A stretch of DNA of 64,000 nucleotides from contig NW_026251734.1 of the NCBI RefSeq assembly GCF_025024155.1, positions 62,001 to 126,000 of the forward strand, in the 5' to 3' direction. The stretch is from Gamsiella multidivaricata. Taxonomy: Eukaryota > Mortierellomycota > Mortierellomycetes > Mortierellales > Mortierellaceae. Under the pieces are notes generated by a model. That model made no database searches. It had not been told where the DNA came from and saw only the letters and a list, made by a program, of their open reading frames with translations. Positions 48,336 to 61,229 of this stretch are shown in pieces (position 1 is the stretch's first letter; the number at the start of each line of letters is the position of its first letter). The position numbers and the translations under genes are program-made.

Positions 48336-48590
48336 TCACCATGACCATCCAACGCCACTGCGGAGAAATGCTGCATGGTGTATGCAATGTTCGGGCTGCA
48401 ACATTGCATTGCGCGCATAGGCAACACAATAAAACCGCGCATACGCAGATCTGTCCATTCCTTTCCTTATCCTTGTTCCTGTCCTTGTCCTTGTCCTTGC
48501 TCCTGTTCTTATCCTTGGCCTTAAGGATATTTGGTAGAGATATGAGGGGCCATTTAGGCTGCATGCTATAGCTTTGCCTGTGTTGTTGCG
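47986..48590. other. Convergent spacer with (TC)n repeat
   Basis: Between the calcipressin and VanZ-like 3' ends. It carries a (CT)n tract near 48281-48332 and degenerate cct/tgt hexamers near 48458-48525. Open frames here are repeat artefacts. Confidence 0.7.
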
Positions 48591-49079
48591 TCACACCATC
48601 TCGATGGCTTCGTATCGAACTTGTTGTCGAGAGTATCGTGCCTCTCGGATGTGATCCGCAATAGTCGCTAGGGTGAGTCCTGCAGTGGTTCCAAGGGCGT
48701 TGGCAACAATATCGTGGCTATCGTACGCCCTTGTCTACAAGCGATGTATGAAAGTCAATTGCTGAGAATTAGCGGTCAAGACGAGGGACAGAGGGAGACG
48801 CTGTGCGTATGATCTTACGGGCGAAAGGATCGGCTGAAGGATTTCAGATCCAAAGGCTAGTGCTCCGATGGGTATCGCGGTCAAGAGGACGTTGTAGAAG
48901 CGGCGCGGCCGGTCCCAGATGAAGAAGGTGAGGAAGGTGAGGATAAAAAAGCCGGAGAAGTGCAAGATCTTGTCCTGGGGAAGGATCTCGTGGTAGGGAA
49001 TCAGGTCAGTCGGTAGGAAACCCAATCCAGCGAGCAGGGCGCATTGCAGCAGGACAAGGAAGACAAAGAAGAGGCGCAT
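48591..49079 (-). CDS. VanZ-like small membrane protein
   Basis: Exons 49079-48819 and 48734-48591, joined in frame; 134 residues. Four hydrophobic segments: FFVFLVLLQCALLAGLGFLP, then DKILHFSGFFILTFLTFFIW, NVLLTAIPIGALAFGSE, and IVANALGTTAGLTLATI. The pair DKxLHFxGF and SExLQ...RAYDSHDIVANxLG is the VanZ-family pattern; those residues are thought to sit at the membrane face. Fungal members have no known role; antibiotic resistance as in bacterial VanZ should not be assumed. The short charged C-terminus is cytosolic by prediction. Confidence 0.8.
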
Positions 49080-49579
49080 GGCTGGGCGAGAGTCCCATTG
49101 ATGAGGGCCAATAGCGAAGGAGTTGTCAATGGCATGAAAGCAGCGATGGCGATGGCGCGATGGCTAGAAACCAGACCTGTTTCAGGCAGTCACCTGGGTT
49201 TCATCCTCCGACAGCGTGTCGCGTCGTGTCTCTGTCGTCTAGGGAAAAAAAATCTAGAGAAATAATAGAGGGAACCGGGATTAGGATGCTGGACTACCAA
49301 AGAGCTCGGGCACTACAAGTCCATCTCCCATCAACCCCAACGCATACTTGCACGCAGCCATCACCACCACCACCACTACCACCATGTGGCTCCATGTTTA
49401 GTGCCTGGTAATAAAAAACAAAACAAGGGGTGCGCTCTTGAAAGAGGTGTGGGACAAGAAATAAAAGGGGCAAAAAAAAGAGCGCTGGTCGTCTATATGG
49501 CTGTTGGGGTAAAGGCTGGGAACACCGAGATGAGTGACCAGGTCATGCTGTCCTTTGTTGATTGTTGGTTGCTACAGTT

Positions 49580-49610
<31 letters not shown>

Positions 49611-50819
49611 TTTGCAACGGCGTGGGTAGACTGGTGTGTCTGACACACGGGCTCAGGATAGGGGTGGAATAGACTAATGTCAGCAAGAAGAGGCGTCGCA
49701 GCTTGAGCTGAGGATTTGCACTGTAAGCGCGTGTCCACTTCTTTTGCCGCCAACAGTGCGCAATACCGCGTGTCTAGCCTTGCTCGAATGATAACAAAAC
49801 AGCATGCAGTGGAAGCGGAAGCGAAAAGAGCTGCCTTCTCAGGGGTTCAAAGTTGTTGTATCGTTATTGTTGAGAGTAGAGGGCCGATGACCCTGCACGG
49901 TATGTTAAGGACTTAAAGACTCTTCATTTCCCTCGCTTTTACTTCTTTCTGCTCCTGCTCCTGTTCCTGTTCCTGTTCCTGTTCCTGTTCCTGCTCCTGT
50001 TCCTGTTCCTGTTGGTACAACATTTATGCCCACGCTTCCTTTGTTCCTCTGTCGCCGTGCATGACATATATCACAACATATAACATACCATACCATCTAC
50101 TTGTTCTCACTCCGCGGTTTCTTTTTTTTTTTTTTTTTTTTTTCTCCTCGACCACTTCGTCCTTCGTCCTTCTCCCTTCTTTTTTTCCGATCCCTTCGCT
50201 GGCCGCATAGCTCCTTGACTCGTGGCATACAACCGATCCCTCATTCCCCTCTCGCCTCACGTTTTGAGTGTTCCTCTCTCCCTCGATCTTGTTTATTCTG
50301 CAGCGTCTAAAAAGCGAAGTTTGAGTTGTGTGATGCTGAAGCTGGACTAGTGCATGAATGTCCTCAGGCACACACGGAAAACAGAATTTCAGCTGCCGGG
50401 AAGAGAATAAAACGGACACACGCGTGTAATAACTCAACAGAATTGCACAGTGGATCGCAGGATCCAGGAGAGAGGGGCCAGCATCTTCATTGCAAAATAC
50501 GCATCTCTTTGCTGCCCCATCCAGAACCTTACTTATCTCCGGCCGCACCACCCCCTCTCCATTCCCGCCCCCCTGCGCTTGTGCCCGACCAGCATACGCA
50601 ACCAACGAACGAACCGACGACCATCGAGTCTACCCGTCCACCCTCTCCACGCCCGTCATACACACCTAGCCTAACAGGAACGGAACACCCTCGAAGCAAC
50701 CTATTTATTTTTATTTTCACGGAACCATACCATCCAGTGCATGACGACCGTATCCTCTCCTCTACCTCTTATGATCTTGTATTCAATACTTTAGCACGCG
50801 CTTCTCTATTCTTTCCTGG
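49080..50819. other. Divergent intergenic region, VanZ-like and DUF1399 genes
   Basis: About 1.7 kb with no supported gene. It includes a (CTG)n tract near 49580-49610, a (TTCCTG/CTCCTG)n array at 49951-50013, a long T run near 50131-50152 and pyrimidine-rich leader sequence. The 50326-50853 open frame is Pro/Ser/Thr-rich by composition and unconvincing. Confidence 0.5.
49951..50013. repeat. Hexamer array (TTCCTG/CTCCTG)n
   Basis: About ten consecutive six-base units differing only T/C at the first base. A similar but more degenerate hexamer array lies at about 48458-48525. Confidence 0.9.
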
Positions 50820-53800
50820 ATGGACCAAGGAACTCCATCCAACTTTTATTTGACGCTCTGTCTCTACGTCTCCTTCTACTTTCTCTTCTTCACGACCTCG
50901 ACAACGACCTCACAACTCCTCCCCATCATCCCCACCAGCCAGGAGCTGAACGAAAAGCGCCGTGCGAAATCTTTTTCTGAACAACTAGACCCCTTTCTGG
51001 CAGCAACCCGCCAGGCACAGACAACGCAACAGGTCAAGGGCATCGCTAAAGCCAGAGCTAAGGCCACCTTAGGAACCGTGAGGGGATACCATTCTCGGCA
51101 ACATTCCCGACAGCACTCTTCTTCGCAACCGTACTCGAATCCGCACTCGCGACAGCACTCCAAGACCTCCTCATCAATCGACCATCCCCACTCTCGGCAA
51201 CACTCTCGACAAAAGAGCCATCATAGCCAGTCCAATCTGTACGGCTACCATTCGGTCCTGAACGATATCCCTGGCAGCTACTTCAAGGCTTCGACCAACA
51301 AAAAAACCGCCCTAACGAACTCGGCCGATCTTGATTTCCAGGTCCATCAGCACCAACATTCACGCGAGAACACTCGTCTCTATCATCAACACCAGTTGCA
51401 ACAGCACAACAATCCTCATTCCAATCAAGGCCCGTCTTTCACTGTTTCTCCTCACCCTCAACGTTATAAACCAAGACACAGCAAGCTAGCACGGGTCTTT
51501 CCTCGTCAGAACCAAAATCGATATTATCACTTTTATCCCGAACCCCTCTTTCACAAGCAAAAAAAGATGACCATTCCAGCAACAACATCAACACCAACAT
51601 CAGCAACAGAGGCGACTAGTTCCAGTCATGGGCCTACCTTTGGGCCGGCAAAGCCTACAGATTCATCAGATCGACAGACGAATGATTGGAACAGTGTTAC
51701 TCTTGACGGCACGCCATCGGAGCCAAAGCCGCAGCAGCCTAGGAATAGTATTGGATGGGCTGATGGTGTACAAGGGCAAGCGCAACAGCAACAGGCACGA
51801 CGGGACTCAATATCAGCAGAACCAATACTACGGAGCCAAGGAGGATCCACCAGAGTCGGCCCCATCAACAGCAAGTGCCATCTTGAAGGTAAAAGAGGGT
51901 CCATTTCCTTCATGAAAAGAGCTGTGTGTACCTACCTGTGTTCATGCTGGCTCTCTGCGAGGGTCTCTTTGAATATGATCCTGCTACCGTTCATTTTTTA
52001 TTTTTCCCTGGCCTCCGCATTCCTTTCCTGGTATTTTCAACTCGCCCGCTAATTTACTTTTTGCATTTTGCATTAATTTGTGCCTTGCCCTGCCCTGCCC
52101 TGACAATGACCAACTTCGTTCTTACATTTCGTTGTTCCTTCTATTCACAACCGCCACGTCCTTGTCTATTCACCCCCCTCCCTTCTTTTCTTTTGACTTT
52201 CTGACGTCTAGAATCCGTCACACCCCCGACTCTACTGGCACATCTGCGCCTGCTGCGTCTGGTACAGAGCCTTGTGATCGTAGATGACGAGGACCTAGAC
52301 TTTTTGTTCCTGATCCGATCGGAGGAGCGGTACCTGATGTACTTGGATCTACTGCAGCAGCTAGAGCCTTCAACGGATGCGATTCCGTTGCCGCCGTTAG
52401 GTAAGTTTGTATTTGGGTTATGGAGGAGGTGTGTGTGCGTGTGCGTGTGTGTGTGTGTGTATGTGTGTGTTTGTGTTTTTCCTGTTTTGTTTCTTAAAAA
52501 TGTGCGCGCGAATGCGGTTCCTTTTTTTTTTTTTTTTTTTTTTTCTTGGTGTTTTGCATAATGGATAATGGGAGGCAAGGGGAGTACAAAGCGGCAAGAG
52601 TTTTATGAAGACTCATTAAAAAAAAAAAAAAAAAAAAAAAACGCGCCGAAAAAACTCAAACGCGCAGACGCAAACGCATGCACGGAAGATAACCAAAAAA
52701 AAAAAAAAAAAAATGCTCAATGGTATGAACACACGAAATCTAGATGTGGCACTGATGTGGACGGTGCATATGCTGGCGCCTTTTCGGTATCATGAAGACC
52801 TACTCAGGAGCTATGGCCCACATATGCTCAACTATACATTTCCTTTGGAGCGATACGTAAGCCAAACAAATGCTTCTAAATTGCTGTTGTTGAGACAAAG
52901 TTCTGCATGATCTCTGGTTCCGGGTACTGATTCTCCGACTTGTCTTTGTGTCTTTGTGTCTTTGTGTGTGTGTATGCGCATGATCTATGATTGGTTGCTT
53001 AGGTGGCCTCGATCGATATTGAGAACCCAACAACGGACCATGAGGCGTTCTTGCCGAGCAAGGAGATGTGGCGGCAGCTATACCCGGATGAGGCGTTCGA
53101 TCTGGACAAGGATGATACAGATCGGATGTTCGAGATCCAATGCCTGTGGTGCGGTGGAACGAATGTGATGGACAGTTCGACGTATATCAAATTCCGGATC
53201 GATGGCATGTCGATCGATTGCGCGGGATGTGGGTCGCAGTGCAGTCTCGAGACCCTATCATCGAAGCGTCTCTGGGATGGGATCGAAGCCTACCGTGCAG
53301 ATTCCTCAATGCTTCTTGCGTAAGCGATTTACATACCAGAATGCATGTGTTTGGCGCGTCAGGGAGAGAGGGGTCTATCGCGTCCTGATTTATTAACGGT
53401 AACTTAATTTTGAATACACTACGGCATTAGCGGGTCCCTACTCTCACCATGGACAGGAACCGCGGATCCAACTGCAGCCCAACGTGAGCACCATCATCTC
53501 TTCTTTCACCCTCGGATCCAGTTCGGGCTAGACCAAACCTCTGTCTCCCTGAACTGCACTTGGCCCAAGGTCATCCAGGCATTCCAGGATCTAGGGCCCG
53601 ACCAGTACTATGGCATCCGCCCCACGACCCTTGCCCGGATCATGAGCTCGTACATGGGTCTGATTGAAGACCGGTTATCCATGGATCTAGTCGCCGGGGC
53701 ATTGCGTCAGCGGGATTTCCAAAAGGCCATGATGGTCACCGGTGGACAGGCATGGTGTCAGCCACAGGTACTGCAGCGGTCGTTGGATCGGTACAAGAAA

Positions 53801-55014
53801 TTCATGATCCTGGCCCGTGCGGAGAGTAAGCATACAGGCGGAGGCGGTAGTGGCTCCATGGTCGCAGGGATGACGACTCTGAGTGCAGGAGGCGGGAGTC
53901 TCGGAGCTGGACAGCCGGGGCGACATGCACTGGTTCCAACGTTGGATATCGATTTGGCGTGGCACACCCACATGCTCTCACCGGCGCATTATCGGCAGTA
54001 CCAGCTGGTACATTATGGTAGGGTGCTGAACCATGATGATACAGTCCAGGCGACATCCGCAATGACAAAGCAGGATTTCGTGAGGACTGCAGAGTTATGG
54101 CAGGAGCTGTATCAGGAGCGGTACAGTAGCCAGCAGACATGGAGGGGTGCGTTTGTGATGACCCCTCAGAAGTTGTGTGCGGGTGTGTGTTTCCCGCCGT
54201 ATGGGGCTTATTTGATCTGGAAGAATTGGTCGTCGAAGATGAAGGCTCGGAAGCTGAACCGATCGGGCGAAAAACAGAAGAGGCAGAAGGAGAAGGGCAA
54301 GAAGAGTAAAAAGATAAAAAAGCACAAGGATGATAAAGACCAGGAGAAGGAGGTGTCGGTTCAGACGAGCGAAGATCCGGGATTGTTATCGGGATCGGAG
54401 AAGCACTTGGACTTGAGAATCGAGGAGCTAATGGTTCAGGAGGATGTCTCGCCGGAGAAGCAGGTACAGGATACGAAGGGCAAGGGCAAGGTTGTTGACG
54501 ATGATGAGCAGGTCGCCACGCCGTCGCCGGTTCTCGAATCATCTGTTCAGGACACCGACAGCCAAAGAAAGGACGACAACGATGGTAAGGTATCTCCAAA
54601 CCCATCCAACCGAAGCCTGACCCCGGCACTTGGTCTGGATGGTCGAATAAGCAACTGGAATGGAGATGCTACTGGTCCCGACGGGTAAGCAGAGATACCT
54701 AGCGCTAAAGTGCGAATGATTGTGCACATCTTCCTTTGACACATGAAGCCAACTGTATGCTATTTTCAATCCTGACATCCTGGCAATAGACAAGCGTCCT
54801 GTTCCTCCGGCGCATGTATCATGTCCCCATGGAACGAGTTACAAGGTAAAGAAAATCATACCGGATCGTTTTCGTCGCCCCAGAGCCTGTATGTCTGGTA
54901 TCCTTTCAAAAACTAACATGTATGTTTTGTTCGATTTTTTTTTCTTAAGATATCGTTCCATACGTCGACCTCCAACCTCAGCAACAACGAGAGCTCAGAA
55001 GAGAGAGGACCTAA
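50820..55014 (+). CDS. DUF1399 / glycine-rich-domain-like protein
   Basis: Seven exons: 50820-51888, 52212-52400, 52744-52856, 53003-53319, 53431-54684, 54790-54845, 54950-55014; phases agree; about 1020 residues. Two signature blocks of the family are clear: DVALMWTVHMLAPFRYHEDL and DIDLAWHTHMLSPAHYRQY, with a cysteine pair region (CLWCGG, CAGCGSQC) between, resembling a small zinc site. A Lys-rich basic stretch (KKSKKIKKHK) and an acidic tail follow. The N-terminal 350 residues are disordered with repeated HSRQ motifs, and the true start is unsure: Met 50820 gives a hydrophobic leader, Met near 51567 a soluble one. Function of the family is poorly known. Introns 2 and 1 carry the longest A/T runs of the window. 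Confidence 0.75.
52430..52715. repeat. Intron with (GT)n and three long homopolymer runs
   Basis: Intron 2 of the DUF1399 gene (52401-52743) holds (GTGT)n at about 52430-52472, a T run at about 52521-52543, an A run at about 52618-52641 and another A run at about 52695-52713. Opposed T and A runs could pair in the RNA. Confidence 0.9.
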
Positions 55015-55222
55015 GCAAGAGCCTTCCAATACCACTACTTGTTATATATCTACTATTCCTGTCGTAATGCCCGAAAGAGACGATTCAATAAAATCATTTG
55101 TACAGATACCAATTCATAAGCGGGAAGACCTATTGACTTTTGCGGACAAAACTTTTGATGGATATATTATGATGTACAGGGCGATAGGGAAAAAAGTGTA
55201 CTATTATACAATATGCAAATGG

Positions 55223-56298
55223 CTACAATGATGGTGGGTCAGCTGAAGCGATGGCCATTGGCTGCTGCCGTTCATTCTGTAGCTGTGCCTCTGCCTCGCG
55301 CTCCTGTTGCAACTGCATCTCTCGTTCTTCTTCCTCCTCGCGCTAAAGCAGTTGAGTGAAAAAAAATAAAATAAAATAAAATAAAAAATAAAATAAAAAC
55401 ACCGCGTGAGTCATATGGCAGACCTTAGCATTTCCACAACAACAACAAAAAAAAAGAAAAGAAACATAAAAGATCGCGAATGACATACCCACATCTGCTC
55501 CTGTTCGATCCACCAGGTAGGTAGACACTCTGGTAAGGTGATCCAATCGATATCAAAGAGCTCGATAAACTGTTCGTTCACATAGCGGGCCTTGTTCCCG
55601 GCGTAGGCACGGTATTCGACGATGATGGAACTGAAATTCCAATGCTGAAGTCGACGGAGACAGCCCATAAACGTGCCGATCTCGTGGATCCCCGACGTGT
55701 CCATAACGATGATAGGATAATTGTTCGCGTCCAGGACCATCTCCAGTCCATCCTTGATGAGCTCTTCGCTCAATGGTTTCCACCAACTCGTCTGGAACGG
55801 TGCTGCAGGGACCGAGGGCGTTGTCGTCAAGGCGACGACGCTGTTCCCTCCTCCGACTCCTGCTCCTCCTCCGGATCCTGTGCTTGAATCCTGTTGCTGT
55901 CCATCCGCGGTACTACCGCTCGCGTTGCTGCTATTGATATTACTGTTATTGGTACTATTATTGTTATTATTCTTCCATGACCCTAAGGCGAGATCGATCA
56001 GTCGAATATTGTTCTCTTCAAAGAAATTGGACATGGCTCGGGAGGGCAGTTCGGGCGTGAGGAGGAGAGCGGTCTTGAGGTTGAGGGAGCGGATAAAGGG
56101 GAAGTGGGACGGATGCAGGGTGTCGGACCGGTAGAGCCCTGGCTCGACGATGCCAAACTGTTCTGGTGGAGTTAGCATTATCGTGTTCCGCTCGTTGTTG
56201 GTGCTAATGCCTGAAGAAGAGAGAATTCGTTTCGGACGATGAGAAAGAGAAGGAAGGGAAAGAGGTGGTCCGTTCGAGAAGTGATGCAAGAGGTTCAA
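55223..56298 (-). CDS. Oca4/Siw14-type atypical phosphatase, catalytic cysteine absent
   Basis: Exons 56298-55489 and 55342-55223; 309 residues. The fold follows the plant and fungal atypical dual-specificity phosphatase (Siw14/Oca) family: PPEQFGIVEPGLYRSDTLHP, HFPFIRSLNLKTALLL, LSEELIKDGLEMVLDANNYP, then the loop IIVMDTSGIHEIGTFMGCLR and LQHWNFSSIIVEYRAYAG. In active members the loop is HCxxGxxRTG; here Cys and Arg are replaced (MDTSGIHEIG), as in the Oca2/Oca4/Oca6 subunits, so it is likely a non-catalytic partner in the complex linked to inositol-pyrophosphate metabolism. A Ser/Asn/Gly insert (about residues 108-160) and a Glu/Gln coiled C-terminus are extra. An alternative start is Met 56178. 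The intron carries (AAAAT)n. Confidence 0.8.
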
Positions 56299-56406
56299 GG
56301 CAGAGTGGCTTGCGCGTGCGGGGGGGAAGGGAATGAACTTGGAGAAGGGCCTTTACACAGCACATCCATCTACAACTTACTACACCAGCAACACATAGAG
56401 AAGACC
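56299..56406. promoter_or_regulatory. 108-bp bidirectional promoter (Oca4-like and LSM2)
   Basis: Only 108 bp separate the divergent start codons as annotated (229 bp if the Oca4-like start is 56178). Transcription starts must overlap or nearly so. Confidence 0.5.
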
Positions 56407-57569
56407 ATGGTGAGCAACCCATTCGCTTCGAGATGCACAACGGAGACAAAACCAGACCCTAGTACCCCAGGATAGCCCCAGCATGCTTTCGACCATATGA
56501 CCATATTGAAAGGAGACAGGACTTGGACCAATAATCGGATTCAATGACCTGGCATGACACTTGGAAGGACCTTTGCCAGTGCGTTCGACGTGCTGTGCCA
56601 GTATTCGACGTGCTGTACCAGTGTTTGACGAGCACGCGTAGGTTGAATCGGTACACAAAGCAATGGTGACTCAAAGAGGACCCCGGATGCAGGTGAACTT
56701 GTCGGTGCATGGCGACTCTTGCGATCTCTGCCTCGAGGATCGCGAAACCACGCATACATCCTACACCCCGCACTGCACCACTAAGCACCACGTACTGACA
56801 CCCATTACCACACACTTCTTTTCTTTTTTATCGGCGGGATATATGAAAACCGACTATTAGCTGTTCTATTCGTTCTTCAAGACCCTCGTCGGTCAGTCTG
56901 TCACGGTCGAGCTCAAGAACGACTTGGCCATCACAGGAGTCCTGGTCTCGGTAGATCAGTTCTTGAACATCAAACTCGATAATATCAAGGTCGTGGACGA
57001 GGGACGTTACCCACATATGGTATGGAACCAAAGGCGTGCTGCTTCTTTATTTTGTGGAAAGATGTGATGATGGACTATTATCGAGGATCGATGACAGGAT
57101 CGCTATGGAAAGGGACGTTTCGTGGATGTGCGACAATTGAAGCGTAAGGATCACTGGTGAGGAGGACACCCGCAGTCCCTACAGTCTGTCAGGACTCAAC
57201 ATTCGCTTTGCCGAATGATTGTCATGGAGCGTATTACCAGGACAGCCGTCTCTGAAAGAGGCTGTGAACACGGAACAGGACAATCCTGAGCAAACCGAAC
57301 AATATAGATAGCATGCTGTACCGTCAAGGATCTTCCAAACAATCGAATTACGTCGGGCCCATTCAGATCTGTTTCCTCGCCAGCACCATTTAACGTCCAA
57401 CGACCTCTTTGCTCCTCTCTACAACACACAGCTCGCTGTTAAGAACTGCTTTATCCGTGGGTCGGTTGTTCGCTATGTCCAATTACCCGCAGCATCAGTC
57501 GACACGGCACTGCTCCAAGACGCCGCTCGACGCGAAAGGCAACAGCCCGCTACTGGCGGTAGGAAGTAA
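56407..57569 (+). CDS. LSM2: LSM2, U6 snRNA-associated Sm-like protein
   Basis: Subunit of the Lsm2-8 (U6 snRNP, nucleus) and Lsm1-7 (mRNA decay, cytoplasm) rings. Coding exons: 56407-56409 (ATG only), 56861-57019, 57432-57569; 99 residues. The body reads LFYSFFKTLVGQSVTVELKN, LNIKLDNIKVVDEGRYPHM, then LAVKNCFIRGSVVRYVQLPA and DTALLQDAARRE, nearly identical to LSM2 of animals; Sm1 and Sm2 motifs are intact. The Met must come from an upstream exon because the exon starting CTG has an AG acceptor (gactattag) right before it; the ATG|gtgagc at 56407 is the best donor-bearing ATG. Intron 1 (451 nt) has a 20-bp tandem repeat near 56584-56633, and intron 2 is 412 nt. Confidence 0.9.
56584..56633. 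repeat. 20-bp tandem repeat in LSM2 intron 1
   Basis: Two adjacent copies of ttcgacgtgctgtRccagtR and a partial third copy. Confidence 0.85.
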
Positions 57570-57893
57570 TATCAGACACGGACAAGAAAGAAAAGAACAA
57601 TTGGACAGAGGAAATACAATAAAAAAAAAGAAAAGAAAAAAGAAACACACGCACACACAGATATTGCGTCCCAAATCAATTAATCAATTTAATATATCCT
57701 CATCCTCATATTTCTCGTGAACTATGACCATGGTTATCAATAGCACACATTTTTGGGGGTCAATTGAATGAATGTTTTAATGAAGTCGACAATACAAACA
57801 AAATGCTGAGGTAAAAACGAGAGAGAGAGAGGGGGGGAGAGATGAGAAGCGCTGTTCATAAGCCGAGCCGCGCCAAGAGAATATTTTACCGGT
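57570..57893. other. Convergent 3' spacer LSM2/YOP1
   Basis: 324 bp holding A-rich and (GA)n sequence; no gene. Confidence 0.7.
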
Positions 57894-59070
<1,177 letters not shown>

Positions 59071-60295
59071 GGTTAGAACGGGCGATAGGGATGAGAGTTT
59101 GGGCGAGGGAGGGGGTTGTAAGGGTGGGAAGAGAAAGAAGGAAGGAAGGAAGGAAGGAAGGAAGGAAAGAAGAGAAGGAAAGGAAGAAGAGAGAGGCGGG
59201 CGGGAAGAAAAGAGGGCCGCTGACGGGAGCAGGGGAGCAGGTGCCGCATCGCATATCCTCTCTTCTCAGCCCATCCAAAGGGCAATGCGGCCACCAGGGC
59301 CACCGTCGAGTATTCACTTCCTCGGCTGACATGTGCACCTTGCCCTCCGTCCTTTTGTGGGTCCGCCTCCTTTCCTTTATTCCCGCGGACAACCGTTCCC
59401 TCCTCCTCTCGTCGTCTACGCACTCCACATACAGTCGCGTATATCACACACGTACACGGGTGCCTCCACGGCCCCACCCCTCCATCCTCGGCCAAGGGAC
59501 GACCCCAGCTGCATCTCTCCTTCTTTCGTCCTCCACTCTACGATCCATACGTGTCTGTGTCTCCAGCTTCTGTGTACGTGTGTGCCCGTGTGTGGAAAGA
59601 TAAGAGGGGCTGTTCTGCTCCTTTCTGGCTCGTGTGTCCTCCTTGCGTTGGAGTTGGACTTGCGGAGTTGGACTATTTTGAACTGAAAATAATATACTAT
59701 TGATTGATTGCAATTGCAATTGCACCTTCCCAGCTCAGTTTCTGTTATCTTTGCTGCCGTTTCCGGAGGGGACACAACGAAACAAAACGGGTAACTTTCG
59801 ACATCGCCACACGCCACCATCCTCGTACACACATGCCGTGTGCAGCAATAGACTAACGACCTCACTCCATACACTGCACAACTACACAACCACAACCTTG
59901 ATGCACCGTATTCAAGCCACATCGATGATTTCGCTCGGACCCCGCCCCGAAAATGACGGCAGGAATGTCTCTGCCCAGTTTTTCAGCGGTTTCGTTTCTC
60001 TTCAATATGATGACATTCCAACACATTCCCAGGTGCGTGTGCCATTGAGAGCTGACTCTAGATGCCGATGGGTTTATCAGCTGCACAGCACAGAGCATCG
60101 CGTTCGCGTTTCTCCATATGCATGACTAGACGGCTCACACATACCATGCAGGGTGTTGCTGTTACACGACTTATCATTCTTCTTTGCTGTCATGAATGGA
60201 TCAATTCTGATAGGTTTTTATTTACAGATGCAGACATCGCTCGCCTCCCATCCTGCATTGATGTTGTCTTTTTTTGAGAGTCGCAATGGTATTTT
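59071..60295. other. Spacer between YOP1 and Hsp31-like genes
   Basis: Holds the YOP1 promoter with (GGAA)n at about 59139-59166 and the 3' flank of the Hsp31-like gene. Open frames on both strands are repeat or composition artefacts. A small gcaattgcaattgc palindrome lies near 59709-59722. Confidence 0.5.
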
Positions 60296-61229
60296 CTACT
60301 TGTGCTGGGCCTGGATGGCGGCGTGGATGGCCTCTCCGAATCCAGGAGCACTGGCAGGGTTCTGTCCGGTGACAATACGACCATCGGTGACGACCTTGAC
60401 GCCCCACTGCTCGTCGGCCTTTTGGTACTTGGCACCAATCTTCTTGAGCTTGGACTCCAACAGGGTTGGGATGGCTACATCATACGCGAATGAATCACAA
60501 TTACGAGGTGTTAGTTTCATACCAAAAATTAAAAAAAGTGTTCGCATTTAGACGTCTATTTCTTACCATGATCGAGTTTGCTAGACCTTTCCTCGTCATC
60601 ACTGAATCCGGTGACGTTCTTGCCCTGGACCAGGAGGGTACCGTCCGAGAGCTTGACGTCCGTCAATGCAATGGGTCCGTGGCAGACAGCAGCGACGACC
60701 TTGCCGGCCTCATAAGCGGCAGCGGTGACCTTGAGCGCAGCCTCGTTATGCTCGAGATCAAACATAGGTCCGTGGCCACCGGGGTAGACTACGGCTGCGA
60801 ATTCGGACTCCTTACCAATGAATTCCTCGATCTTGTGGGTGTTATCGATCTTGTGGATGATGTTCTTATCGTTCAAAAAATCCTTGACCGTCTTGTTGTC
60901 CTGTGGGAGTTGAAATCGTGGGATGCACAATAGATAGTTAGAAAAGTTGCCACAACTTGTGAGTGCATTGAGAAGATAGCGCATTCACACGGATACAAAA
61001 AGAAAAAGGATGGCAGGAGTCCTTATTTTACCTTGGCAGCTTCGATAGAGCTAGGATCGAGGGGGGCCTTGCCTCCCTTGGGTGAAGCAAAGACGATTTC
61101 ATAACCGTACTTGGTGAGGATGTCGGCGGGCTCGGCGACTTCCTCAGCATACCAGCCGGTCTTCTTGCCAGTGTCGCCCAATTGGTCGTGGGAAGTCAAG
61201 ATAAAGAGAATTTTTTTTGATGCGGCCAT
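60296..61229 (-). CDS. Hsp31-like DJ-1/PfpI protein, glutathione-independent glyoxalase III
   Basis: Converts methylglyoxal to lactate and acts in oxidative stress. Exons 61229-61032, 60900-60567, 60474-60296; 236 residues, the length of yeast Hsp31. The catalytic triad elements are visible at the expected places: Glu30 in AEEVAEP, Cys139-His140 in AAVCHGP. Other class marks are TGWYAEEVAEP, FASPKGG, FAAVVYPGGHGPMFDL, NVTGFSDDEE and the C-terminal VTDGRIVTGQNPASAPGFGE. No targeting signal. A TATAAATA box about 135 bp upstream of the ATG suits a stress-inducible gene. Confidence 0.93.

Noticed and set aside
57060..57260. Possible box C/D snoRNA in LSM2 intron 2 (gtgatga box C)
   Set aside because: No CTGA box D within 60-120 nt and no terminal stem.
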